NCBI GenBank assembly: GCA_002299785.1 | Contig: DBNL01000070.1 | Span: forward strand, 1 to 57,832 | Length of the DNA stretch: 57,832 nucleotides | Reading direction: 5' to 3' | Source of the DNA: Verrucomicrobia bacterium UBA673 | Lineage (GTDB): Bacteria; Verrucomicrobiota; Verrucomicrobiia; Limisphaerales; UBA1096 | In this document: positions 43,669 through 52,108 of the stretch, piece after piece | Numbering within the stretch: position 1 is the first letter of the stretch | Layout of the letters: every line of letters begins with the position of its first letter | Made by a program: the position numbers and the translations under genes | The notes under the pieces: generated by a model | Seen by the model: the letters and a program-made list of their open reading frames with translations, nothing else | Databases searched by the model: none | Told to the model about the DNA's origin: nothing

Positions 43669-45080
43669 TAGCCTTCTCCGAAAGCAGCTGCAGGTTCCGG
43701 CAGGTCACGGTCGATTTCCTTCAGCCGATAGCCTAAGCCCGGCCCGGTGAGCGTGCTCAAATCGAGCCGACCTTCGCGCCGCCGATAAATTCCACAGTGC
43801 ACCATGGCCTCTGCCGCTGAGGCTTCCGGGTAAAATTGCATACTGTTCGTCTCTACTCCCATGATCGTGCCGACTCGCGCCGCCAATTGCACGTGCGGAA
43901 TCTGCGCCAGCATTGGATTGGTCAAGTCCTGCACCATCAGTTTCATGCCGTGAGCCTTGGCCCAGCAGGCGCTTAGGATCGCGCCGGTCTGCGTCTTGCA
44001 GGTCTTGAGAGCGACACCGGTCCATCCAAGTTCGCGCCCTAGCCGGATCAGTTTCCAGTCGTGCGCGCTCTCGTCAAGAAACAGCGGCTTGCGGGCGGAG
44101 ACACTGTGCACGTCGATACGGTGTTTCTCGAGCTCGTACGGGAACGGTTGCTCGACATAGAGGATCATGCTGTAAAGCTGCGGCTGCTCGATGGCGAGCC
44201 GGTCGAGAATCTCGTTCACATATGCGGGATCAGAGACGGTGCAGTTGAAATCTGCGGTTAGCCAGAGGGCTCCATGCTTGGCGGCGATCGCACCGACCTT
44301 GGCCAGGCGGTCGAAATCCCACTCGGTGTTATTGCCTCGTAGCTTGACCTTGAGGCATGTGAGACCGTCGGTGCGTATCCAATCGGCGAGCAACACCGGA
44401 TAGCCGTCGTCCGGCTCGTCGCCGGTCAATTCGCTTTCGTCGAGTGGGTCAAGCCCGCCGACGAGGTGCCACGCCGGCATCGTCTTCGGCGGGTCACCGG
44501 CGAGAAACTCGTGAGGGAACCGACCGGCGAAGTTGATGTCTGAGCCGATAGCCGGCTCTAGGAACTGGCTAAGGTCGCGGCTGAGAAACTCGGGGGAGTA
44601 GGTCTCGTAAGTCGGCCTGCTAAGTGATTGGCCAAGAGCATCGTGCAGCGCGATGTCGAAGAGCGAACAACATACGAGAGCAGCGAGCCACGGTACAGGT
44701 TCTCCGGCTGGGCTTTTGGCGTTGAATTCGTCGAGCAGCTTGGGCAGTTCGTTTTGCTGGAAGTCGTGGCCCAGTTCCAGTGAATGGCCCGGGGCGTCGA
44801 ATGCCGCCCATGCTTTTGTCAGTCGGATGCAAAAATTCTTCAGAGCTTGATGGCGCGGCTCGTAGGGTAGGGCGCTTGGCCAAACCCACTGGACGCTGAG
44901 TGGTGTCTCGCCCCAACCGGTGGCAGTGCCGCCGTTGGCCAGTCGGACGGTGAGGCGCGCGCGGGCGCAGGTAACGTGCGTGAGCGTCTCGGGGCCGAAC
45001 TTGAGCGGCACGCGGGTCTCGACCGGCAGGAAAAACAGCTCGGCGGCGGCGGCGCGGATGTCCGTCGGCTTGTCCATCAA
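43668..45080 (-). CDS. Enolase-superfamily enzyme, muconate-lactonizing subgroup
   Basis: 470 residues. The barrel carries the MLE-type pattern: Lys-x-Lys in LKVKLRG, metal ligands in TADFN, YVEQPF and LFLDESAHD, and a further Lys in GVALKTCKT. Members are muconate cycloisomerases, o-succinylbenzoate synthases and dipeptide epimerases. It is about 100 residues longer than usual, the extra part lying between the capping domain and the first barrel strand (about 130-245). The gene overlaps both mlaD (4 bp) and lpxB, so its reaction may concern envelope or peptidoglycan material, for example a dipeptide epimerase; this is inference. Confidence 0.82.
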   Translation of the reverse strand: MMDKPTDIRAAAAELFFLPVETRVPLKFGPETLTHVTCARARLTVRLANGGTATGWGETPLSVQWVWPSALPYEPRHQALKNFCIRLTKAWAAFDAPGHSLELGHDFQQNELPKLLDEFNAKSPAGEPVPWLAALVCCSLFDIALHDALGQSLSRPTYETYSPEFLSRDLSQFLEPAIGSDINFAGRFPHEFLAGDPPKTMPAWHLVGGLDPLDESELTGDEPDDGYPVLLADWIRTDGLTCLKVKLRGNNTEWDFDRLAKVGAIAAKHGALWLTADFNCTVSDPAYVNEILDRLAIEQPQLYSMILYVEQPFPYELEKHRIDVHSVSARKPLFLDESAHDWKLIRLGRELGWTGVALKTCKTQTGAILSACWAKAHGMKLMVQDLTNPMLAQIPHVQLAARVGTIMGVETNSMQFYPEASAAEAMVHCGIYRRREGRLDLSTLTGPGLGYRLKEIDRDLPEPAAAFGEG

Positions 45081-46060
45081 CGGCGATTGGGGCCAATGGT
45101 AGGCCTGAGTTTCGTGGGTTTGCCGTCGTCCTTATTTTTGTCGGCCCAGAGAATGCTCCAGAGGCCGCCGCGATTTAGCTTAACGCTGACATCGACGAGG
45201 TTGCTCGAGAGCATTGAAAAGTTGCTGGCCAGTTCCTCGTCACTAAACAGTTTGCCGGCGAGTCCCTTGCCCTGTTCGGCGGCGGCGACGAGGTTGCGGA
45301 GTGACTCGGTGGTTGCCTTGATGTTAGTCAGCGACTCGTCGATAACGACGCTATTGGAGGCAACGAGATTTTGTATATCGCCGCCGGCGTCCTTGAGTTG
45401 CTCGGAAAATGTGACGACGTTTTCTATGGCGGCGTTAATGGGCGGCGTGTTGGTAAGGATGAGTTGGTTCACACCGTCGATGGTGGCGGAGGCTTCTGCA
45501 GAAATCTCACGGAGGTTGCTCAATCCGGCGGCGAGGTTGGTGAGGGTTTGTTCATCGAGCAACTTGCTGTCGATGCGGTTGACGATGTTGGTGATCTGCG
45601 AGGCAACAGTCTTGAGTTCATCCATGAGATCAGTCGCCGAGCGGGCGGCTCGGACGAGATCGAATGATTCCTGGCAGATGACGGTCGCGCGGTTCTCGAG
45701 CGGCGGGAGCTTGTTGTCGCCGGGGATGACTCCGATGTATTTGTCGCCGAGAAAACCGGCGGTCTCTATGAAGAACTTGGCGTCGGCTCGGATCTGGTAT
45801 TCGGCCTTGATCTTGGCGTCGAGGGTGACGATGCCGGTATCTGTGTTGAGGTGGATTCCGCTGATGCTGCCGACCGGCACGCCGGCCATAAGGACTACGG
45901 AGTTTCGCTTGAGACCGTCGACGTTTTTCGTCTTGAGGTGTAGCAGTGTGGTCTCGGTGAAGGGGTTGGTGCCCTTGGAGAAGTTGATGACGAGCGCGGC
46001 AGCCACTACCAGTGAGATGGCCAGGAACAGGCCGACTTTCCATTCTTGTTTTGCTTTCAT
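45077..46060 (-). CDS. mlaD: MlaD-like MCE-domain protein
   Basis: 327 residues. N-terminal anchor (WKVGLFLAISLVVAAALVINF), then one MCE domain (VDGLKRNSVVLMAGVPVGSISGIHLN ... GFLGDKYIGVIPGD), and a long helical C-terminal part (about 140-300) as in lipid-transport MCE proteins. It binds phospholipid in the periplasm between the inner and outer membranes. Third gene of mlaE-mlaF-mlaD. MlaB and MlaC homologues are not seen nearby. Confidence 0.92.
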   Translation of the reverse strand: MKAKQEWKVGLFLAISLVVAAALVINFSKGTNPFTETTLLHLKTKNVDGLKRNSVVLMAGVPVGSISGIHLNTDTGIVTLDAKIKAEYQIRADAKFFIETAGFLGDKYIGVIPGDNKLPPLENRATVICQESFDLVRAARSATDLMDELKTVASQITNIVNRIDSKLLDEQTLTNLAAGLSNLREISAEASATIDGVNQLILTNTPPINAAIENVVTFSEQLKDAGGDIQNLVASNSVVIDESLTNIKATTESLRNLVAAAEQGKGLAGKLFSDEELASNFSMLSSNLVDVSVKLNRGGLWSILWADKNKDDGKPTKLRPTIGPNRR

Positions 46061-46062
46061 TG

Positions 46063-46809
46063 TTAGAACTCCAAATCCTTGGGATCGGCGATCCCGTTGA
46101 CAAACTTGTGAACGACAGGGTCGGTGGAATTGAAAATATCGTCGGGTGTGCCGTTGGCGTGGATTTCGCCTTGGTGCAGCATCATCACGCGGTTGCCGAC
46201 GCGTCGCATGCTACGAGTGTCGTGTGTGACGACGATCGATGTGCATTTCAACTGGTCGCGCATCCTGATGACAAGTTGGTCGATGCTGTCGGCCACGACG
46301 GGGTCCAGTCCGGTTGTCGGCTCGTCGTAAAGGATGATCTGAGGCTTGTAAACAATAGCCCGAGCCAAGCCGACGCGTTTTTTCATGCCGCCGGATAGCT
46401 CGGCCGGTTTCTTGGCCTGAGTGCCGCCGAGGTCCACCAACTCGAGGGCGTCGGCGACGGTTGCTCGAATTTCTGACGGGGACATCGTTTGCTCGCGGTC
46501 GAGCAGAAAGCCGACGTTCTCCTCGACGTTCAGCGAGTCGAACAATGCCGCGCTCTGAAAGAGCATGCCGAATTTGCGCCGCACCTTGATGAGTTCGCGC
46601 TCGGAAAGGTCGGCGATGCTTTGGCCGTCGATCTTCACGTCGCCCTCGTCCGGCTGCACGAGCCCGATGATGTGACGAAGCAGAACACTTTTGCCGCATC
46701 CGCTGCCGCCGATGATGACGACAGATTCTCCCTCTTGAATTGTCAGGCTAACTCCGCGCAACACCTGTTGATGTCCGAAGCTCTTGTGCAGTTTTGAGAC
46801 CTCGATCAT
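46063..46809 (-). CDS. mlaF: MlaF-like ABC transporter ATP-binding protein
   Basis: 248 residues. Walker A GGSGCGKS (33-40), signature LSGGMKKRVGLARAIV and Walker B IILYDEPTTGLDP; the SGGMKKR variant of the signature is typical of the MCE-associated ATPases. Energises phospholipid transport by the MlaE permease and MlaD. Overlaps the mlaE stop by four bases and ends 2 bp before mlaD. Confidence 0.95.
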   Translation of the reverse strand: MIEVSKLHKSFGHQQVLRGVSLTIQEGESVVIIGGSGCGKSVLLRHIIGLVQPDEGDVKIDGQSIADLSERELIKVRRKFGMLFQSAALFDSLNVEENVGFLLDREQTMSPSEIRATVADALELVDLGGTQAKKPAELSGGMKKRVGLARAIVYKPQIILYDEPTTGLDPVVADSIDQLVIRMRDQLKCTSIVVTHDTRSMRRVGNRVMMLHQGEIHANGTPDDIFNSTDPVVHKFVNGIADPKDLEF

Positions 46810-47588
46810 TCTTGGTAAATCAAGAGGTTGTTGAGAACGAGGGTCACGAAAAAGTTGGACACGAGAATACTGATGGAGGCGGCGACCACTGCCTCGGTGG
46901 TGGCCTTGCCTACCCCCTCGGCACCCTGGCCGCAGTGCATCCCCTTATGGCAGGCGATTGTGGCAATAATGCAGGCGAAGATGAAAGCCTTGATCAGTCC
47001 CATCCAGATGTCCACTGACCCCGTGTAAAACAACATGTTGCTCCAAAGGAAAACGGGATCAAGGCCAAGCAGATATACCGCTACCAGCATACCGGAAACC
47101 ATACTTATGGCGATGGCTTCGGCAGTGAGAAGCGGCAGCGAAATGAGCATAGCCAGCAGTCTTGGCGCCACGAGGTAGTCTACGGGGCTGGTGGCCAGTG
47201 TGCGAAGGGCATCAATCTGTTCGGTCACCTTCATGGTGCCGAGTTGGGCGGCCATTGCTGCACCGACGCGGCCGGCGATCATTAGGCTCGTCAACACGGC
47301 GCCCAGCTCTCGGGCCATGGCTACAGTGACCACTGACATCACGGCGCTGTCCATCTTTACCTTGTGAAACTGGATGTAAAACTGGGCGCACATTACCATT
47401 CCGGTGAAGGCGCCGGTGAGTAGGACCACCGACTGGGATTTCACGCCGATGAAGTGGAGCTGTTCAATCAGGTCGCGGAAGCGGAATCGCTTCGCGAAAA
47501 TGGAGCGTATCGTGTCCAGGAACAGGACAGCGACGTTGCCTAGGCTGGCGAAAGCGTCCTTAAGCGGATTATCAGCTGAACGTCCCAT
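46806..47588 (-). CDS. mlaE: MlaE-like ABC transporter permease
   Basis: 260 residues, five to six helices. Family motifs: FTGMVMCAQFYIQF near residue 60, VTVAMARELGAVLTSLMIAGRVGAAMAAQLGTMKVTEQIDAL and the end CIIATIACHKGMHCGQGAEGVGKATTEAVV. The core permease of the Mla phospholipid system. First gene of the mla-lpxB-thyA-folA block, 103 bp downstream of clpC, so it may have its own promoter or be part of a longer transcript. Confidence 0.95.
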   Translation of the reverse strand: MGRSADNPLKDAFASLGNVAVLFLDTIRSIFAKRFRFRDLIEQLHFIGVKSQSVVLLTGAFTGMVMCAQFYIQFHKVKMDSAVMSVVTVAMARELGAVLTSLMIAGRVGAAMAAQLGTMKVTEQIDALRTLATSPVDYLVAPRLLAMLISLPLLTAEAIAISMVSGMLVAVYLLGLDPVFLWSNMLFYTGSVDIWMGLIKAFIFACIIATIACHKGMHCGQGAEGVGKATTEAVVAASISILVSNFFVTLVLNNLLIYQE

Positions 47589-47691
47589 GAATAGTCATGG
47601 CAGAATCTAACAATTCGCTTGGCGAAATGCGAGTCCGCAGAGTCACCTTTACGCTTGTCTAGGCGGGGTGGAAAGCAGAGTGGCGGTTGGT

Positions 47692-50196
47692 TTAGCTAGA
47701 AACCTTGGTATCTTCGCCCTTGGCTTTGGCTTTTTTCTGGGTGAAGACCAGTTTTTCATCCTTGGCGGAGATGGAAACCATTACACCTTCGCGCAGGTTG
47801 CCACGGATAATTTCCTCAGCCATCGGGTCCTCAAGGTGTTTTTCGACGGCCCGGCGCATAGGGCGTGCCCCGTAGGAGGGGTCGTAGCCCTGATTCCGCA
47901 GTAGGTCACGGGCGGACTCGTCCAACTCGAAGTGTAGGTTGCGTTGAGCAAGTCGCTTCTCGACCTTCTCAAGCTCGAGTTCAAGAATCTGGGTGAGTTC
48001 TTCCTTGCCAAGAGAGCGGAACACAACGATGTCGTCGAAACGATTGAGGAATTCCGGTCGAAAAACTTTCTTGGCCTCCTCAGTGAGATTTTCCTTCATC
48101 CGCTCGTGGTCCTGGTCGTCGTCGGGTGCGGTGAAGCCCATGGTGGCTCCCTTTTTGAGTCGCGCGGCTCCGACATTAGAGGTGAGCAGGATGATCGTAT
48201 TACGGAAGTCCACGTGCCTGCCGAAGCTGTCGGTCAGTTTGCCCTCCTCGAGAATTTGGAGGAGCATGTTCATGACGTCGGGATGGGCTTTCTCGACCTC
48301 GTCAAACAGTACGACGGAGTAGGGGTTGCGGCGCACCTTTTCGGTCAACTGGCCGCCCTCTTCGTAGCCGACGTAGCCAGGGGGTGAGCCGACAAGGCGC
48401 GAAACGTTGAACTTCTCCATGTACTCGGACATGTCGAGTTGCACGAGCGATTTACTGTCGCCGAACATGTTCTCGGCGAGACTTTTGGCTAGGAGTGTTT
48501 TGCCGACGCCGGTCGGGCCGAGCATCATGAAAGCACCGATCGGTCGGGCGGGATCCTTAAGGTCGGCACGGCTGCGGCGAAGAGCCTTGCAGAGGGTCTC
48601 GACGGCTGAACTTTGTCCAATGACAATCTTGGAAATTTCCTTTTCCATCGAGAGGAGTTTTTGCACATCGCCCTGTTCCATGCGCTTGAGAGGGATGCCG
48701 GTCCACTTGGCCACAACGAACATGATTTCATCCTCATCGACCTTGACGCGGGTGTCCTCGTTGTTTTTCTTCCACTCGGCTAGCGTGTTCTCGAGGTCCT
48801 CCTTAGCCTTCTTTTCCTCGTCGCGCATCGAGGCGGCTTCCTCGAATTTCTGCTCCTTGATGGCCTTCTCCTTTTTGATGCGGGTTTCCTCGATCGCCAA
48901 CTCGAAGTTTTTGACCTCGGGCGGACGGGTCATGGCCTTGATGCGGGCGCGCGAGCCGGCTTCGTCCATGATGTCGATCGCCTTGTCCGGCAGGAAACGC
49001 CCGGTGATGTATCGGTCGGAAAGCCTGACGGCGGCGATGACAGCAGCATCGGTCAGTTCCATTTTGTGGTGGTCCTCGTAACGCGGACGCAGTCCCTTGA
49101 GAATATCGATGGTATCATCGATGGAGGGCGGCTCGACCTTGACGGACTGGAACCGGCGCTCGAGGGCGGCGTCTTTCTCGATATATTTGCGGTATTCGTT
49201 GAGGGTGGTGGCTCCGACGCATTGCAGCTCGCCACGGCTCAGGGCAGGCTTGATAATGTTGGAGGCGTCCATCGTGCCTTCGGCGGAGCCGGCCCCGACG
49301 ATGGTGTGCAACTCATCGATGAACAGGATGACGTTTTTCGCGCGGCGAATCTCGTCCATCACGGCCTTGATGCGTTCCTCGAACTGGCCGCGGTACTTGG
49401 TTCCTGCGACCATCAGAGCGAGGTCGAGGGTGATGACACGCTTTTCGCGCAAAATTTCCGGGACGTTGCCCTTGATGACTTCCTGTGCGAGTCCCTCGAC
49501 TATGGCCGTCTTGCCAACACCGGCTTCTCCGAGTAGCACTGGGTTGTTCTTGGTGCGGCGGCAGAGCACTTGGATGACGCGCTCGATCTCCTCGGCGCGC
49601 CCGATGACTGGATCCATCTCACCTTTTTTGGCGATCTCGGTGAGGTCGCGGCCGAACGCCTTGAGTGCAGGTGTCTTTACCTGCTTCTTGTTGTCGCCGG
49701 ACTCATCTTCCTCCATGCCGGCAGCGACGCCGTCATCGCCCTCGAAGTTCGGATCCAACTCGTGCAGGATTTTCTGTCGGCAAAGGTCAATGTCGATGTC
49801 GAGAGTCTTCAGCACTCGCGCCGCGACGCCCTCTCCCTCTCTCAGTAAACCCAGCAGGATGTGCTCGGTGCCAACGTAGGTGTGGTGCAGCGCCTTGGCT
49901 TCCTTTTTAGAAAGCTCGAGCACTTTTTTAACGCGCGGGGTGTAAGGGATGTTGCCGGCCAGTTTCTGGTCCGGGCCGGTGCCGACCTGTTTCTCGACCT
50001 CGAGGCGCACAGTCTCCAAATTGAGGCCCATTTTTTGAAGGACATTGACGGCGACGCCCTGGCCTAGGTTGATCAGGCCCAACAGTAGATGCTCGGTGCC
50101 CACGAAGCTGTGGTTGAATCGGTCGGCCTCCTTCCTCGCCAGCGCCAGTACTTGCTGGGCGCGCGGGGTGAAGTTGTTCATTGGCTCGTCACTCAT
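47692..50196 (-). CDS. clpC: ClpC-type AAA+ unfoldase
   Basis: 834 residues. N-terminal double Clp_N domain (FTPRAQQVLALARKEADRFNH), first AAA+ with GEAGVGKT near residue 222, a short M-domain with a UVR-like motif (KEQKFEEAASMRDEEKKAKEDLE), and a second AAA+ with GPTGVGKT near 561. The short M-domain and UVR segment separate it from ClpB. Works with ClpP; in Firmicutes it recognises proteins phosphorylated on arginine by McsB. It follows mcsB by 84 bp in the same order as in Bacillus. Confidence 0.95.
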   Translation of the reverse strand: MSDEPMNNFTPRAQQVLALARKEADRFNHSFVGTEHLLLGLINLGQGVAVNVLQKMGLNLETVRLEVEKQVGTGPDQKLAGNIPYTPRVKKVLELSKKEAKALHHTYVGTEHILLGLLREGEGVAARVLKTLDIDIDLCRQKILHELDPNFEGDDGVAAGMEEDESGDNKKQVKTPALKAFGRDLTEIAKKGEMDPVIGRAEEIERVIQVLCRRTKNNPVLLGEAGVGKTAIVEGLAQEVIKGNVPEILREKRVITLDLALMVAGTKYRGQFEERIKAVMDEIRRAKNVILFIDELHTIVGAGSAEGTMDASNIIKPALSRGELQCVGATTLNEYRKYIEKDAALERRFQSVKVEPPSIDDTIDILKGLRPRYEDHHKMELTDAAVIAAVRLSDRYITGRFLPDKAIDIMDEAGSRARIKAMTRPPEVKNFELAIEETRIKKEKAIKEQKFEEAASMRDEEKKAKEDLENTLAEWKKNNEDTRVKVDEDEIMFVVAKWTGIPLKRMEQGDVQKLLSMEKEISKIVIGQSSAVETLCKALRRSRADLKDPARPIGAFMMLGPTGVGKTLLAKSLAENMFGDSKSLVQLDMSEYMEKFNVSRLVGSPPGYVGYEEGGQLTEKVRRNPYSVVLFDEVEKAHPDVMNMLLQILEEGKLTDSFGRHVDFRNTIILLTSNVGAARLKKGATMGFTAPDDDQDHERMKENLTEEAKKVFRPEFLNRFDDIVVFRSLGKEELTQILELELEKVEKRLAQRNLHFELDESARDLLRNQGYDPSYGARPMRRAVEKHLEDPMAEEIIRGNLREGVMVSISAKDEKLVFTQKKAKAKGEDTKVSS

Positions 50197-50263
50197 AAAA
50201 ATACCTGCCCACTATGGCCGTCTCGACGGTCTATGTCCAGCTTGGGCATAGCTGCCGCTGCGA

Positions 50264-50274
50264 TTGGCCAAGCG
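50264..50274. repeat. Dispersed-word copy in the mcsB-clpC spacer
   Basis: TTGGCCAAGCG at 50264-50274, preceded by CGA, in the 84-bp spacer between mcsB and clpC. Confidence 0.6.
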
Positions 50275-50280
50275 ATGGTT

Positions 50281-51381
50281 TTATTCCTCATTCTGTTCTG
50301 TTTTTCCGATGTCTGGCATGTCTGGGCGACCTACCTTCAAGAGCCGGCTTCGCAGTAGGTTGGCTCGGAGGATGTCCCGTTTCTCTGCAGAGAGTTTTCC
50401 CTCCAGGGTTTTCTGCAGGTGAGCCGGCTGGGTGATGATGAAAAGCTCTTCGGTCAACGCCGGCTTGTTGCCGGGGAACAGGGAAAGGTCGATACCGAGA
50501 CGGAAGAGCGACAGCAGATTCATGGTTTCCTTGGAGGAGATGCTGTGAGAGTTGGCCAGGATGCCGTAGGCCCGGCCGATGTGGTTATAGACCATTTTGG
50601 CCTTGTTCTCGAGGAGCTTGGCCCGGGCATTCTCCTCGTGGTCGATGATCTGCAGGAGAACCTTGTTGAGCCGCTCGACGATGTCCGACTCCGTCTCGCC
50701 GAGGGTCATCTGGTTGGAGACCTGGAAGACGTTGCCCAGCGCCTCCGTGCCTTCTCCGTGCAGACCACGGACGGCCAGACCAAGCTTGTTGACCGCCTGG
50801 ATAATCTGGTTAATCTGCTCGCTCAAGACTAGCCCTGGCAGGTGCAGCATCGCACTGACACGAATGCCGGTGCCAAGGTTGGTGGGGCAGGCGGTCAGGT
50901 AGCCGCGTCGCTTGCAGAAGGCGTAGTCGAGGTTGGACTCAAGCGCGGTGTCGAACTGGTCGACCGCCATCCAAGCTTTGTCCATCTGCAATCCCGGTAG
51001 TAGGGCCTGCATGCGCAGGTGATCTTCCTCGTTGATCATTACACAAAGCGCCTCGTCGCTGCTAAGCACCATGCCGCTGCCGGCTGTCTTGGCGGCGTGC
51101 TCCCGGCTGATGAAATGGCGTTCGACGAGCAGTTGCTTGTCCAGCGTGGGCAACTCCTCCATGCCGGCGTGAAAGCCGTCCCGCATCGGGGCCACTTCCA
51201 TGACGTTGTCGAGGATTTGCTTGAAGGTTTTTACTCGAACCGTTTTTTTTGCCCAACCCGGGAACGGTAAGTTGGCGAGATTGCGGGCCAACCGCACTCG
51301 GCTAGACAGGACGATCTTATTGGAGGGCCCCTCGCGGCGAGCCGCCTCTGCCGGCTTGGAAAGGATTTCGTTGATGTTCAT
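50281..51381 (-). CDS. mcsB: Protein-arginine kinase McsB
   Basis: 366 residues, phosphagen-kinase fold acting on arginine side chains in proteins. Seen in order: IVLSSRVRLARNL near 25-37, a nucleotide-binding NEEDHLRMQ, the active-site segment YLTACPTNLGTGIRVSAMLHLP with its Cys, and the RGLHGEGTEALGNVFQVSNQ loop. Full length, so it should be active. In Bacillus, McsB with McsA marks proteins for ClpCP degradation. The gene is 3 bp after mcsA and upstream of clpC, the same order as in Firmicutes but without ctsR. Confidence 0.95.
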   Translation of the reverse strand: MNINEILSKPAEAARREGPSNKIVLSSRVRLARNLANLPFPGWAKKTVRVKTFKQILDNVMEVAPMRDGFHAGMEELPTLDKQLLVERHFISREHAAKTAGSGMVLSSDEALCVMINEEDHLRMQALLPGLQMDKAWMAVDQFDTALESNLDYAFCKRRGYLTACPTNLGTGIRVSAMLHLPGLVLSEQINQIIQAVNKLGLAVRGLHGEGTEALGNVFQVSNQMTLGETESDIVERLNKVLLQIIDHEENARAKLLENKAKMVYNHIGRAYGILANSHSISSKETMNLLSLFRLGIDLSLFPGNKPALTEELFIITQPAHLQKTLEGKLSAEKRDILRANLLRSRLLKVGRPDMPDIGKTEQNEE

Positions 51382-51384
51382 CTC

Positions 51385-51891
51385 TCAGACTATGCTGGAC
51401 TCGGAGAAATCCGATTTAACCCGGGAAATCTCGTCTCGAACCTCCGCCGCCTTTTCATAATCCTCCTTGGCCACTGCCTTGTCCAGCTTGGTTTGTAGTG
51501 AGTGCAACCGATCCACGTATACTTTCGTCTGCTGCCAGACCGCCGGTGCCTTGCCGGTGTGACGTGTGCCCTTGTGCATGCTCTTGAGAAGACTCTCCAC
51601 TCCTTCCGTAAAATGGTCGTAACAATCGGGGCAACCCAGCCGGCCGGTCTTCTTGAAATCCGTCTGGCTGAAGCCACACTTGGGGCATTTCCCCGTGGTG
51701 CTACCGGACTCTTCCATCTCCTGCGAGGCGCCGAGGCCCAACAATAGGTCGGCCAGCGAAAAGCCGGTGGGGTCATCCACGCCCTTCGCTTTCGAGCAAC
51801 TCTCGCACAGGTCGATCTTCTTGGTCTTACCCTCAACCATCTGGGTCAAGTGAACCGTCGCCTCATTTTCTTTGCAAATATCGCAGAGCAT
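51385..51891 (-). CDS. mcsA: McsA-like zinc protein with UVR motif
   Basis: 168 residues, activator of McsB. Four CxxC pairs for two zinc sites (CDIC, CESC, CPKC, CPDC) in the N-terminal 90 residues, then a C-terminal UVR motif (KLDKAVAKEDYEKAAEVRDEI), the layout of McsA. Starts at ATG 51891. The leader carries an inverted repeat about 40 bp upstream. First gene of mcsA-mcsB-clpC. Confidence 0.93.
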   Translation of the reverse strand: MLCDICKENEATVHLTQMVEGKTKKIDLCESCSKAKGVDDPTGFSLADLLLGLGASQEMEESGSTTGKCPKCGFSQTDFKKTGRLGCPDCYDHFTEGVESLLKSMHKGTRHTGKAPAVWQQTKVYVDRLHSLQTKLDKAVAKEDYEKAAEVRDEISRVKSDFSESSIV

Positions 51892-51927
51892 CCGTCCAGG
51901 GAAAAATTGTCGTTCGTACAGTTAGTC

Positions 51928-51947
51928 TAAACGGGTCAAGCCGTTTA
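51928..51947. promoter_or_regulatory. Inverted repeat upstream of mcsA
   Basis: TAAACGG (51928-51934) and CCGTTTA (51941-51947) with a 6-bp GTCAAG centre, about 37-56 bp upstream of the mcsA ATG. It could be a repressor site or a leader hairpin. It does not match the tandem heptads of a CtsR operator. Confidence 0.4.
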
Positions 51948-52027
51948 ACCCCTCAAAAACAAAGAAAACATAGCACGAAAACTACCGAAATCAAAGGCGC
52001 AAGGCTGCTAAGTTGCCTATTGAAAAA

Positions 52028-52040
52028 TTGGCCAAGCGCG
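52028..52040. repeat. Intergenic dispersed-word copy near ilvE 3' end
   Basis: TTGGCCAAGCGCG at 52028-52040, between mcsA and the end of the ilvE-like gene. Confidence 0.6.
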
Positions 52041-52108
52041 GGCTGGGGTTAGCTCTCCGGGCCGGTTGTGGAAAAAGCCCCATAGACACCCATCTTGCAC
52101 CGGATAGC

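Noticed and set aside
51928..51947. CtsR operator upstream of mcsA
   Set aside because: Only one GGTCAA-like piece is present; the tandem heptad needed for CtsR is absent and no ctsR gene is seen.
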